DNA of 8,492 bases, taken from Thermoleophilia bacterium. GTDB taxonomy: Bacteria > Actinomycetota > Thermoleophilia > Gaiellales > Gaiellaceae. Positions within the stretch are counted from its first letter, which is position 1, and each line of letters begins with the position of its first letter. Positions 1 through 5,452 of the stretch are shown here, in pieces. The translations under genes and the position numbers were made by a program. Location: NCBI GenBank assembly GCA_025936595.1, contig JAICTB010000089.1, positions 1 to 8,492 of the forward strand, in the 5' to 3' direction. The notes beneath the pieces were generated by a model. The model ran no database searches. It was not told where the DNA came from and saw only the letters and a list, made by a program, of their open reading frames with translations.

Positions 1-249
1 GACGTCGAGGACGTCGAGAAGCTCGTCCCGGAAGGGATCGAGGGACGCGTCCCCTACAAGGGGCCGCTGAGCGGGGTGCTGCACCAGATCGTCGGGGGCC
101 TGCGTCAGGCGATGGGCTACTGCGGGGCGCCGACGATCGAGGCGATGAAGGACGCGCAGTTCGTGCGCATCACCGGCGCCGGCCTGCGCGAGTCGCACCC
201 GCACGACGTCACGATCACGAAGGACGCACCCAATTACCGGCGCGGCTGA
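1..249 (+). CDS. guaB: IMP dehydrogenase, C-terminal end (partial, 5' end outside window)
   Basis: The reading frame is open from base 1 and ends at TGA 247-249, leaving about 82 C-terminal residues. IMP dehydrogenase oxidises IMP to XMP with NAD+, the first committed and rate-limiting step of guanine nucleotide synthesis in the cytosol. The visible part carries the family's C-terminal signature: KLVPEGIEGRVPYKG, which holds the mobile-flap Arg and Tyr that activate water for hydrolysis of the E-XMP* intermediate. It is followed by a GGLRQAMGYCG segment and the closing FVRITGAGLRESHPHDV and ITKDAPNYR. The match is continuous with no frameshift. The N-terminal catalytic barrel, the loop cysteine and any CBS domains lie upstream of the window. 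guaA starts only a few bases after the stop, so the two successive pathway steps are probably one operon. Confidence 0.96.
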   Translation, partial: DVEDVEKLVPEGIEGRVPYKGPLSGVLHQIVGGLRQAMGYCGAPTIEAMKDAQFVRITGAGLRESHPHDVTITKDAPNYRRG

Positions 250-253
250 GGCG

Positions 254-1819
254 TTGCAGCCGGCCGCGGCGCTCCTCGCGGAGGCAGAGGAGCGGCCGGT
301 GCTCGTCGTCGACTTCGGCGGCCAGTACTCGCAGCTGATCGCGCGCCGCGTGCGTGAGGCGCGGGTGTACTCGGAGCTCGTCTCGCATCGTGCGACCGTG
401 GAGGAGATCCGCCGCAGGAACCCGATCGCGCTGATCCTCTCCGGCGGGCCGGCATCGGTGTACGCGGATGGCGCGCCGAAGCTCGACACCGCGGTCCTCG
501 AGCTCGGCATCCCGACGCTCGGCATCTGTTACGGCGCACAGCTCCTCGCGCTCGAGCTCGGAGGCCGCGTGGACAAGACCGGCGCCGGCGAGTTCGGCAA
601 GGTCGGCATGCACACGGACGGCGGCTCGCTCTTCGCCCTGCAGCCAAAGGAGCAGACCGCGTGGATGTCGCATCGCGACACCGTCGTCGAGCCGCCCGCC
701 GGCTCGCGCGTCGTCGCGACGTCGGAGCACACGCCGGTTGCCGCGTTCGAGGACGCGGAACGCAGGCTTTACGGCGTGCAGTTCCATCCGGAGGTCGTGC
801 ACACGCCGCACGGCCAGAGCCTGCTCGAGAACTTCCTCTACGAGGTGGCAGGCGCTGCGCCCGCCTGGACACCCGCGGCGGTGATCGAGGAGCAGGTGGA
901 GCGAATCCGCGCGCAGGTGGGCGACGAGCGCGTGCTGTGCGCACTTTCCGGCGGCGTCGACTCTGCCGTCGCGGCGCTGCTTGTGCACAAGGCGGTCGGC
1001 GCACAGCTCACGTGCGTCTTCGTCGATCACGGCCTGCTGCGCAAGGGCGAGGCGGAGCAGGTCGTCGCGACGTTCGACGGCCTGTACCACGTGCCGCTCG
1101 TGCACGTGCAGGCGCAGGAGCGGTTCGTCTCCAAGCTCGCCGGTGTCACCGACCCGGAGCAGAAGCGCAAGATCATCGGGGAGGAGTTCATCCGTGTCTT
1201 CGAGGACGAGGCGCGCGTCCTCGGCGACGTCAAGTGGCTCGTGCAGGGGACGCTCTACTCGGACGTGATCGAGTCCGGCGGCACCGACGGCGTCGCCGAG
1301 ACGATCAAGTCGCACCACAACGTCGGCGGCCTGCCGGCCGACATGGAGATGAAGCTCGTCGAGCCGCTCCGCCTCCTCTTCAAGGACGAGGTACGCCGCG
1401 TCGGCGCAGAGCTCGGCATGCCGGAGCGAATGGTCTGGCGCCAGCCGTTCCCGGGGCCTGGGCTCGCGATCAGGATCATCGGCGATGTCACCGAGGAGCG
1501 CCTCGAGACGCTGCGCGAGGCCGACGCGATCCTGCAGGACGAGGTGCGCAAGGCGGGGCTCTACCGCGAGCTCTGGCAGAGCTTCTGCGTGCTGCCTGCA
1601 ATCCGCTCCGTCGGCGTCCAGGGAGACTCCCGTACCTACGGCTACCCGATCGCGATTCGCGCCGTCACCTCCGAGGACGCGATGACGGCGGACTGGGCGC
1701 GCCTGCCGTACGACCTGATCGAGCTCGTGGCGTCGCGAATCGTCAACGAGATCCCGACCGTGAACCGCGTCGTCCTCGACGTCACGTCGAAGCCGCCGGC
1801 GACGATCGAGTGGGAGTGA
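254..1819 (+). CDS. guaA: GMP synthase (glutamine-hydrolysing)
   Basis: This cytosolic enzyme aminates XMP to GMP using glutamine and ATP. The N-terminal class I glutamine amidotransferase domain (about residues 14-195) has nucleophile Cys92 in GICYGAQ and the His178/Glu180 pair in VQFHPEV. The ATP-pyrophosphatase domain follows with the P-loop SGGVDSA at 232-238 and then WLVQGTLYSDVIES. The C-terminal dimerisation domain contains QPFPGPGLAIRI and ends in the highly conserved KPPATIEWE. Length is 521 aa from TTG 254, normal for the family (about 510-525). I give the outermost start because actinobacterial GuaA proteins usually carry 10-20 residues before the VLVVDFG strand, and TTG 254 lies 4 bp after the guaB stop. 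An in-frame GTG at 299 has a much better ribosome binding site and would give 506 aa, so the start is open. Identity is certain. Confidence 0.97.
   Translation: MQPAAALLAEAEERPVLVVDFGGQYSQLIARRVREARVYSELVSHRATVEEIRRRNPIALILSGGPASVYADGAPKLDTAVLELGIPTLGICYGAQLLALELGGRVDKTGAGEFGKVGMHTDGGSLFALQPKEQTAWMSHRDTVVEPPAGSRVVATSEHTPVAAFEDAERRLYGVQFHPEVVHTPHGQSLLENFLYEVAGAAPAWTPAAVIEEQVERIRAQVGDERVLCALSGGVDSAVAALLVHKAVGAQLTCVFVDHGLLRKGEAEQVVATFDGLYHVPLVHVQAQERFVSKLAGVTDPEQKRKIIGEEFIRVFEDEARVLGDVKWLVQGTLYSDVIESGGTDGVAETIKSHHNVGGLPADMEMKLVEPLRLLFKDEVRRVGAELGMPERMVWRQPFPGPGLAIRIIGDVTEERLETLREADAILQDEVRKAGLYRELWQSFCVLPAIRSVGVQGDSRTYGYPIAIRAVTSEDAMTADWARLPYDLIELVASRIVNEIPTVNRVVLDVTSKPPATIEWE
286..292 (+). promoter_or_regulatory. 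Shine-Dalgarno-like AGAGGAG that could set an internal guaA start
   Basis: AGAGGAG lies 6 bp before the in-frame GTG at 299, which would start GuaA at the V of VLVVDFG. The TTG at 254 has only a GAGG 2 bp upstream, which is too close to work well. The motif also simply encodes Glu-Glu, so it may be coincidental. Confidence 0.4.
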
Positions 1820-1825
1820 GCGCGC

Positions 1826-2452
1826 GTGATCCACACTCCGCCCTACCGGATCGAGACCGATCGTCTCGTCATCCGCTGCTACGAGCCGACTGACGCGCCG
1901 CTCCTCAAGGACGCGGTCGATTCGAGCATCGAGCATCTGCTCCCGTGGATGCCGTGGGCGCGGTACGAGCCCCAGAGCCTCGCCGCGAAGGTCGACCTGC
2001 TGCGCGACTTCCGCGGGCAGTTCGACCGCGACGAAAACTGGATCTACGGCGTGTTCTCGCGCGACGAGTCGCGACAGGTCGGCGGGAGCGGGCTGCACCC
2101 GCGCGGTGGGCCTGACTCGCTCGAGATCGGCTACTTCATCCGCGCCGACTCGATCGGGCACGGGTACGCGACGGAGCTGACCGCGGTGCTGACGCGCGTC
2201 GGCTTCGAGATCTGCGGCCTCGCGCGTGTCGACGTGCAGATCGAGCCGGACAACGAGCGCAGCCTCGCGATCCCGCGCAAGCTCGGCTTCACGCTCGAGG
2301 GCCGACTGCGCCGCCGCCTCGAGCCGCGCGAGGAGGGCCTGCCGCGGGTCGACTCGATGCTGTTCACGATGCTGGCCGAGGAGCTTGCGGGCTCGCCGTG
2401 CCTGGCCTACGACTACGCCGCCTACGACGCGGTCGGCAACCCTTTCCGTTAG
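1826..2452 (+). CDS. GNAT-family N-acetyltransferase (RimJ/RimL-like)
   Basis: The 208-aa product is a probable acetyl-CoA-dependent N-acetyltransferase. It opens with the RimJ/RimL-type strand RIETDRLVIRCYEPTDA, as seen in enzymes that acetylate ribosomal-protein N-termini and in related small-molecule acetyltransferases. The acetyl-CoA pyrophosphate loop is the segment IGHGYATE (G111-x-G113-x-A115), preceded by the beta strand LEIGYFIR. A later IEPDNERSLAIPRKLGF matches the family's conserved N-x-x-S-x-x-x-x-x-K-x-G-F block. The substrate cannot be named from sequence. GTG 1826 is 6 bp after the guaA stop, with GGGAG at 1812-1816 inside the guaA end as a plausible ribosome binding site, so it is likely translated from the guaBA transcript. 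Its TAG stop interlocks with the stop of the opposing dehydrogenase. The last roughly 24 residues after LAEELAG have no motif I recognise. Confidence 0.88.
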   Translation: MIHTPPYRIETDRLVIRCYEPTDAPLLKDAVDSSIEHLLPWMPWARYEPQSLAAKVDLLRDFRGQFDRDENWIYGVFSRDESRQVGGSGLHPRGGPDSLEIGYFIRADSIGHGYATELTAVLTRVGFEICGLARVDVQIEPDNERSLAIPRKLGFTLEGRLRRRLEPREEGLPRVDSMLFTMLAEELAGSPCLAYDYAAYDAVGNPFR

Positions 2453-3192
2453 ATGCGAGGCCCTCCGGCCACGTACACGACCTGTCCGCTCACGTAGCTC
2501 GCATCCTCCGAGCAGAGGTACGCGATCAGACCCGCAACGTCTTCGGGCTGCCCGACGCGACCAAGCGGCACCTGCTCCGACACCGCTTCCTTGAACTTCT
2601 CGAACGGGACGCCCATGCGCTCCGCCGTCTGCCGCGTCATCGCCGTCTCGATGAACCCGGGCGCGACGCAGTTGACGTTCACGTTGTACGGGCCGAGCTC
2701 GATCGCGAGCGTCTTGCACATTCCCTGCAGGCCGGCTTTCGCCGTCGAGTAGTTCGTCTGCCCGCGGTTGCCGAGCGCCGAGGTCGACGAGATCAACACC
2801 ATCTTCCCGCTGCGCTGCTCGACCATGTGCTTCTGCGCCGCGCGTGCGGCGTGGAACGTCCCCTTGAGGTGCGTGTCGATGACGGCATCCCAGTCGTCCT
2901 CGGTCATCTTGAAGAGCAGGTTGTCGCGAATGATCCCGGCGCACGTCACGAGCAGGTCGAGCGACCCGTGTGACGCCGCAGCGTCGACCGCCGCCTCGAC
3001 GTCCTCGCGCTTCGTCACGTCGCAGCGAACGGCGTGGCCGCCGATCGCCTGCGCCGTCTCCTGCGCAGCCGACTCGTCGAAGTCCGCGACGACGACCGTT
3101 GCGCCTTCCGAGGCAAGCCGCTTCGCCGTTGCGGCGCCGATGCCCTTGGCGCCGCCCGTCACCAGCGCGGTCTTCCCCTCGAATCGCGTCAC
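2449..3192 (-). CDS. FabG-like short-chain dehydrogenase/reductase (SDR)
   Basis: The 247-aa classical SDR is a predicted NAD(P)(H)-dependent oxidoreductase, possibly acting on 3-oxoacyl-ACP or 3-hydroxyacyl-CoA thioesters. The nucleotide-binding motif is TGGAKGIG at 12-19. Asp37 in ADFDE ends the second beta strand, which leaves cofactor choice uncertain. Catalytic residues are Ser135, Tyr148 and Lys152 (YSTAK), followed by VNCVAPGFIETAMT and a terminal VSGQVVYVAGGP. Two normally conserved spots differ: NNAG reads TCAG (83-86), and the catalytic-tetrad Asn position reads His108 in DTHLKGTF. I recall His there in some hydroxyacyl-CoA dehydrogenase-type SDRs. GTG 3192 gives a family-typical N-terminus (TRFEGKTALVTGG). 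An in-frame ATG at 3219 would add nine unlikely residues and directly overlap the divergent gene's ATG. I did not assign fabG because core FabG usually sits in a fatty-acid cluster. Confidence 0.92.
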   Translation of the reverse strand: MTRFEGKTALVTGGAKGIGAATAKRLASEGATVVVADFDESAAQETAQAIGGHAVRCDVTKREDVEAAVDAAASHGSLDLLVTCAGIIRDNLLFKMTEDDWDAVIDTHLKGTFHAARAAQKHMVEQRSGKMVLISSTSALGNRGQTNYSTAKAGLQGMCKTLAIELGPYNVNVNCVAPGFIETAMTRQTAERMGVPFEKFKEAVSEQVPLGRVGQPEDVAGLIAYLCSEDASYVSGQVVYVAGGPRI

Positions 3193-3198
3193 GCGCCG

Positions 3199-3210
3199 AC
3201 GATATACGGT
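3199..3210. promoter_or_regulatory. Back-to-back -10 hexamers: probable bidirectional promoter for two leaderless genes
   Basis: On the plus strand TACGGT (3205-3210) fits TANNNT and is followed by exactly 7 bp before ATG 3218. On the minus strand TATCGT (3204 down to 3199) also fits TANNNT and is followed by 6 bp before GTG 3192. The two hexamers abut within an AT-rich island, GATATACGG, in otherwise very GC-rich DNA. Each places a transcription start at about the first base of its start codon, and neither gene has a Shine-Dalgarno sequence. No clear -35 is visible on either strand. The -10 match and the leaderless inference come from position and sequence only. Confidence 0.55.
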
Positions 3211-3217
3211 TCGCCAC

Positions 3218-3814
3218 ATGGAGTTCCGCGAGATCCTCGCGCGGCGTCGCATGCATCGCGCATTTCTGCCGGAGCCGATCACGCAGGAGCAGATCGAGCG
3301 CATCGTCGGCGTGATCCGCCGCGCGCCGTCGGGCGGGTTCAGCCAGGGCGCGAGCATCGTCGTCGTCACGGAGGACGAGAGGCGTGCTGCGATCGCGCGC
3401 GCTTTCGGCGACGAGCACTACTCGCTCAACGGCCGCAACTTCCTCGCGGACGCGCCCGTGCACCTCGTCATCTCCGCGAACGAGAGCCTCTACCACGCCC
3501 GTTACAACGAAGCCGACAAGCTGCGCGCGACCGGTGGCGATGAGGTGACGTGGCCGGTCCCATACTGGTTCGTGGACGCGGGCGCGCTGATGATGCTGGT
3601 GCTCGCGGCTGCGATCGACGAGGGGCTCGCGGGCGCGTTCGTCGGTCACCCGGACCAGAAGCGCATCTTCGACGAGCTCCTCGGCCTGCCGGCCGAGGTC
3701 GTCCCGATCGGCCTCGCGGTCGTCGGGAAGCCCGGAGGCGACCCGCCCGCGGGCTCACGCTTGAAGGAGCGCCGGCGGTCGACGGAGGCGCTCATCCACT
3801 GGCAGGGATGGTGA
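3218..3814 (+). CDS. Nitroreductase-family FMN oxidoreductase
   Basis: The 198-aa product belongs to the nitroreductase/flavin reductase superfamily. These are usually FMN-binding homodimers that reduce nitro groups, quinones, enones or flavins with NAD(P)H. The N-terminus EILARRRMHRAFLPEPI matches the FMN-phosphate-binding Arg-rich motif. RRAPSGGFSQGASIVVV matches the second FMN contact region (P-S-x-x-x-x-Q). The middle VDAGALMMLVLAAAIDEGL is the dimer-core helix, and the C-terminal RRSTEALIHWQGW is the usual closing motif. The protein is complete and short to normal for the family. ATG 3218 puts MEFREIL directly before the motif. The frame stays open upstream to 2768, but that stretch runs antisense to the dehydrogenase and is not part of this protein. 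The substrate is unknown. Divergence from an SDR suggests, but does not prove, co-expressed redox functions. The end overlaps the opposing PLD-like gene by 23 bp. Confidence 0.9.
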   Translation: MEFREILARRRMHRAFLPEPITQEQIERIVGVIRRAPSGGFSQGASIVVVTEDERRAAIARAFGDEHYSLNGRNFLADAPVHLVISANESLYHARYNEADKLRATGGDEVTWPVPYWFVDAGALMMLVLAAAIDEGLAGAFVGHPDQKRIFDELLGLPAEVVPIGLAVVGKPGGDPPAGSRLKERRRSTEALIHWQGW

Positions 3815-4982
3815 CGGCCGGGTACTTCGCCCGCACGCCGTCGACGAACGCCGCGAGCCGGTCCGCGATTGCTGCGTCCTCGATCTCGAGCACGTTCTCG
3901 GCGTTCTTCTCGCCGCTCCGTGAGAGGTTGAACGACCCGACGAAGACGATGTCGTCGCAGATGCACACCTTCGCGTGCATGAAGTCGTGCACCGTGCCGT
4001 TGCCGTAGGGCGTCGACTCCTTGCCGGCAAACGCGCCGGCCATCACGTGCAGCAGCAGCGGCAGCTTCCACGAGACGTTGCTGTTCGCGCGCCACTGGTG
4101 CACGACCTCGCGGATCTGCGTCGCGTCGACGCAGCCCGCGACGTCGACGGTGCCATCTGCGATCACCTGCGCGAGGGTGCCGAGCACCGGCCCGGTCGTG
4201 ATCACGGGCGAGCAGATCCGAACGCGCTTGCGAGAGCGGCGGATGATCTTCGCGATCCGCGCCGACAGATCCTCGCCGTGGCCGGGCGTGAACCAGGCGC
4301 GCACGCCGTCGTCCCAGCGCGGATCGACGAACCCGCTCTTCTCGACGTCGCCCGTCGACCAGAGCTGGTCGAAGTCGAGCCGGTATGCCTTCGCGATCGC
4401 CTCGGAGCGGACGACCGCGACGACGTTCTCCTGGCGCGACCACGAGTCGTCGGTCCAGTTGAGGGAGCCGGTCCAGACGTCGGCCCCGTCGCGGACGACG
4501 TACTTGTGGTGCATCAGGTCGGGAACGCCGGCGATCGCCTTCGCCTCGACCGGCAGCGACGCGATCAGCCGCACGTCGGGCTCCGGCGGCGGCGGCACGG
4601 GCACCGGCATCCCGTGGTCGACGTTGTAGGTGAAGCGCGTCTTCACGCCGCGCGTCGCCGCGCGGCGAAACGCATCACCGACGATCGCCGCCGTCTCCTC
4701 GCCGAGGTTGAAGTCGTACTGCGACACGTCGAGCGTGCTCTGTGCGCCGTCGAGGAATGCGGCGACCGCGTGCGCGATCTCCGCCGGCTGCTGGCCGCCG
4801 TCGCTCAGCGTGCGGATCTCGATGCGCTCGCCCAGAGCGCCAGTTGTACCGGAGCGTGCTTCAATCGGCGCATGAGCCCGTCCGGCGCAACGCCGCCCTC
4901 GTGCTTGCCGGGACCTGATCGAGCGGATCAGCGTTCCTCGCCGCCGCGTGGGTGGCCGGAAACGGCTCCGTGCTGCTACCAT
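3792..4982 (-). CDS. Phospholipase D-like protein with two HKD motifs
   Basis: The product has two copies of the PLD catalytic signature. HKD1 is H158-H-K160 then D165 and GSLN; HKD2 is H336-A-K338 then D343 and GSFN, followed by the typical NAEN segment. Two HKD motifs in one chain form one active site that cleaves or transfers phosphodiester bonds through a phospho-His intermediate. Members act on phospholipids, cardiolipin precursors or nucleic acids, and the sequence does not tell which. I see no signal peptide or membrane helix, so it is probably cytosolic, unlike cardiolipin synthases with N-terminal helices. The conserved domain starts near GERIEIRTLSDGG (about base 4832). The preceding roughly 50 residues are Arg-rich and look non-coding, yet ATG 4982 is the only ATG/GTG/TTG in frame before the domain. 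A non-standard CTG (4835) or ATT (4865) start is possible. A short proline run (VPVPPPPEP) precedes HKD1. Confidence 0.85.
   Translation of the reverse strand: MVAARSRFRPPTRRRGTLIRSIRSRQARGRRCAGRAHAPIEARSGTTGALGERIEIRTLSDGGQQPAEIAHAVAAFLDGAQSTLDVSQYDFNLGEETAAIVGDAFRRAATRGVKTRFTYNVDHGMPVPVPPPPEPDVRLIASLPVEAKAIAGVPDLMHHKYVVRDGADVWTGSLNWTDDSWSRQENVVAVVRSEAIAKAYRLDFDQLWSTGDVEKSGFVDPRWDDGVRAWFTPGHGEDLSARIAKIIRRSRKRVRICSPVITTGPVLGTLAQVIADGTVDVAGCVDATQIREVVHQWRANSNVSWKLPLLLHVMAGAFAGKESTPYGNGTVHDFMHAKVCICDDIVFVGSFNLSRSGEKNAENVLEIEDAAIADRLAAFVDGVRAKYPAVTIPASG
4974..4982 (+). promoter_or_regulatory. Extended -10 promoter element (TGCTACCAT) for rplM-rpsI-glmM
   Basis: TGCTACCAT contains the extended -10 TG-n plus TANNNT. 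A start about 7 bp downstream would lie near 4989-4990, 30 bp before the rplM ATG. No convincing TTGACA-like -35 is present at the usual spacing, which is common for extended -10 promoters. A nearly identical word occurs ahead of glmS. The element overlaps the only canonical start codon of the opposing PLD-like gene. Confidence 0.5.
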
Positions 4983-4989
4983 CCGCCGC

Positions 4990-5009
4990 GGCAGAGGGGT
5001 AGCTCTGCC
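4990..5009 (+). promoter_or_regulatory. Perfect 7-bp hairpin in the rplM leader
   Basis: GGCAGAG (4990-4996) pairs with CTCTGCC (5003-5009) around a six-base loop GGGTAG. If transcription starts near 4990, the hairpin forms the extreme 5' end of the mRNA and ends 10 bases before the ATG. The remaining spacer, CTTTCTCCGT, has no Shine-Dalgarno. L13 autoregulates its own operon in E. coli, and an L13 leader RNA is known in Firmicutes, so a regulatory role is reasonable. This hairpin is too small to assign to those families. Confidence 0.45.
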
Positions 5010-5019
5010 CTTTCTCCGT

Positions 5020-5448
5020 ATGAAGACCTACAACGCCAAGCCCGGCGAGATCGCGCGCGACTGGTATCTCGTGGATGCCGAGGGGAAGACCCTGGGCCGT
5101 CTCGCGACCCAGATCGCCGAGCGCCTGCGCGGAAAGGGCAAGCCATCGTTCACGCCCCATGTAGACACCGGCGATTTCGTCGTCGTCGTGAACGCGGAGA
5201 AGATCGCCGTCACCGGCAAGAAGCTCGAGCAGAAGACGTACTACAAGCACTCCGGCTATCCGGGCGGCCTGCGCGAGCGCTCGCTCCAGGAGCAGCTCGA
5301 CCGGCAGCCGACGGAAGTCCTCCGCAAGGCCGTGAAGGGGATGCTTCCCCGCAACAAGCTCGGCGCGGCGCAACTGACCAAGCTGAAGATCTATGCAGGC
5401 CCCGAGCATCCGCACGATGCCCAGGCTCCGACGGACCTCGAGGTGTAG
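5020..5448 (+). CDS. rplM: 50S ribosomal protein L13
   Basis: The 142-aa protein has the usual bacterial length for L13, an early-assembling large-subunit protein that contacts 23S rRNA. Diagnostic segments are KPGEIARDWYLVDAEGKTLG at the N-terminus (W plus V-D-A-x-x-x-x-L-G-R), HVDTGDFVVVVNAEKIAVTG, the TYYKHSGYPGG motif, and the C-terminal AVKGMLPRNKLG followed by LKIYAGPEHPHDAQAP. ATG 5020 gives the conserved MKTYNAKPGEI start, although the upstream bases CTTTCTCCGT contain no Shine-Dalgarno. It is the first gene of an rplM-rpsI-glmM unit. A hairpin and an extended -10 lie in the 45 bp upstream. The frame is open upstream to 4948 but shows no L13 sequence there. Confidence 0.98.
   Translation: MKTYNAKPGEIARDWYLVDAEGKTLGRLATQIAERLRGKGKPSFTPHVDTGDFVVVVNAEKIAVTGKKLEQKTYYKHSGYPGGLRERSLQEQLDRQPTEVLRKAVKGMLPRNKLGAAQLTKLKIYAGPEHPHDAQAPTDLEV
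5440..5445 (+). promoter_or_regulatory. Ribosome binding site of rpsI
   Basis: GAGGTG, complementary to the 16S anti-Shine-Dalgarno, ends 7 bp before ATG 5453. It overlaps the last codons of rplM, which would allow coupled translation of L13 and S9. It contrasts with the SD-less rplM and glmM starts on either side. Confidence 0.65.
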
Positions 5449-5452
5449 ACGA

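Noticed and set aside
2768..3217. A 150-codon upstream extension of the nitroreductase frame
   Set aside because: It is antisense to the conserved SDR core and shows no nitroreductase similarity. The family N-terminus begins at ATG 3218.
215..3649. An 1144-codon open frame on the minus strand running antisense to guaA, the acetyltransferase and the nitroreductase, and in another frame of the SDR
   Set aside because: Its translation is almost all Arg, Ala, Asp, Val and Leu with no domain motif, and it crosses four well-supported genes. Long stop-free antisense frames are expected from G/C-ending codons in high-GC genomes.
3745..3754. Palindrome GCCCGCGGGC near the nitroreductase/PLD convergent junction, considered as a bidirectional terminator
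   Set aside because: It has no loop and no T-tract on either side, lies well inside coding sequence, and such GC palindromes are common in high-GC DNA.
1826..4982. The block from the acetyltransferase to the PLD-like gene as a mobile or defence island
   Set aside because: There is no integrase, transposase, tRNA, direct repeat or flanking inverted repeat, the base composition matches the neighbours, and the PLD gene has no partner typical of a defence system.
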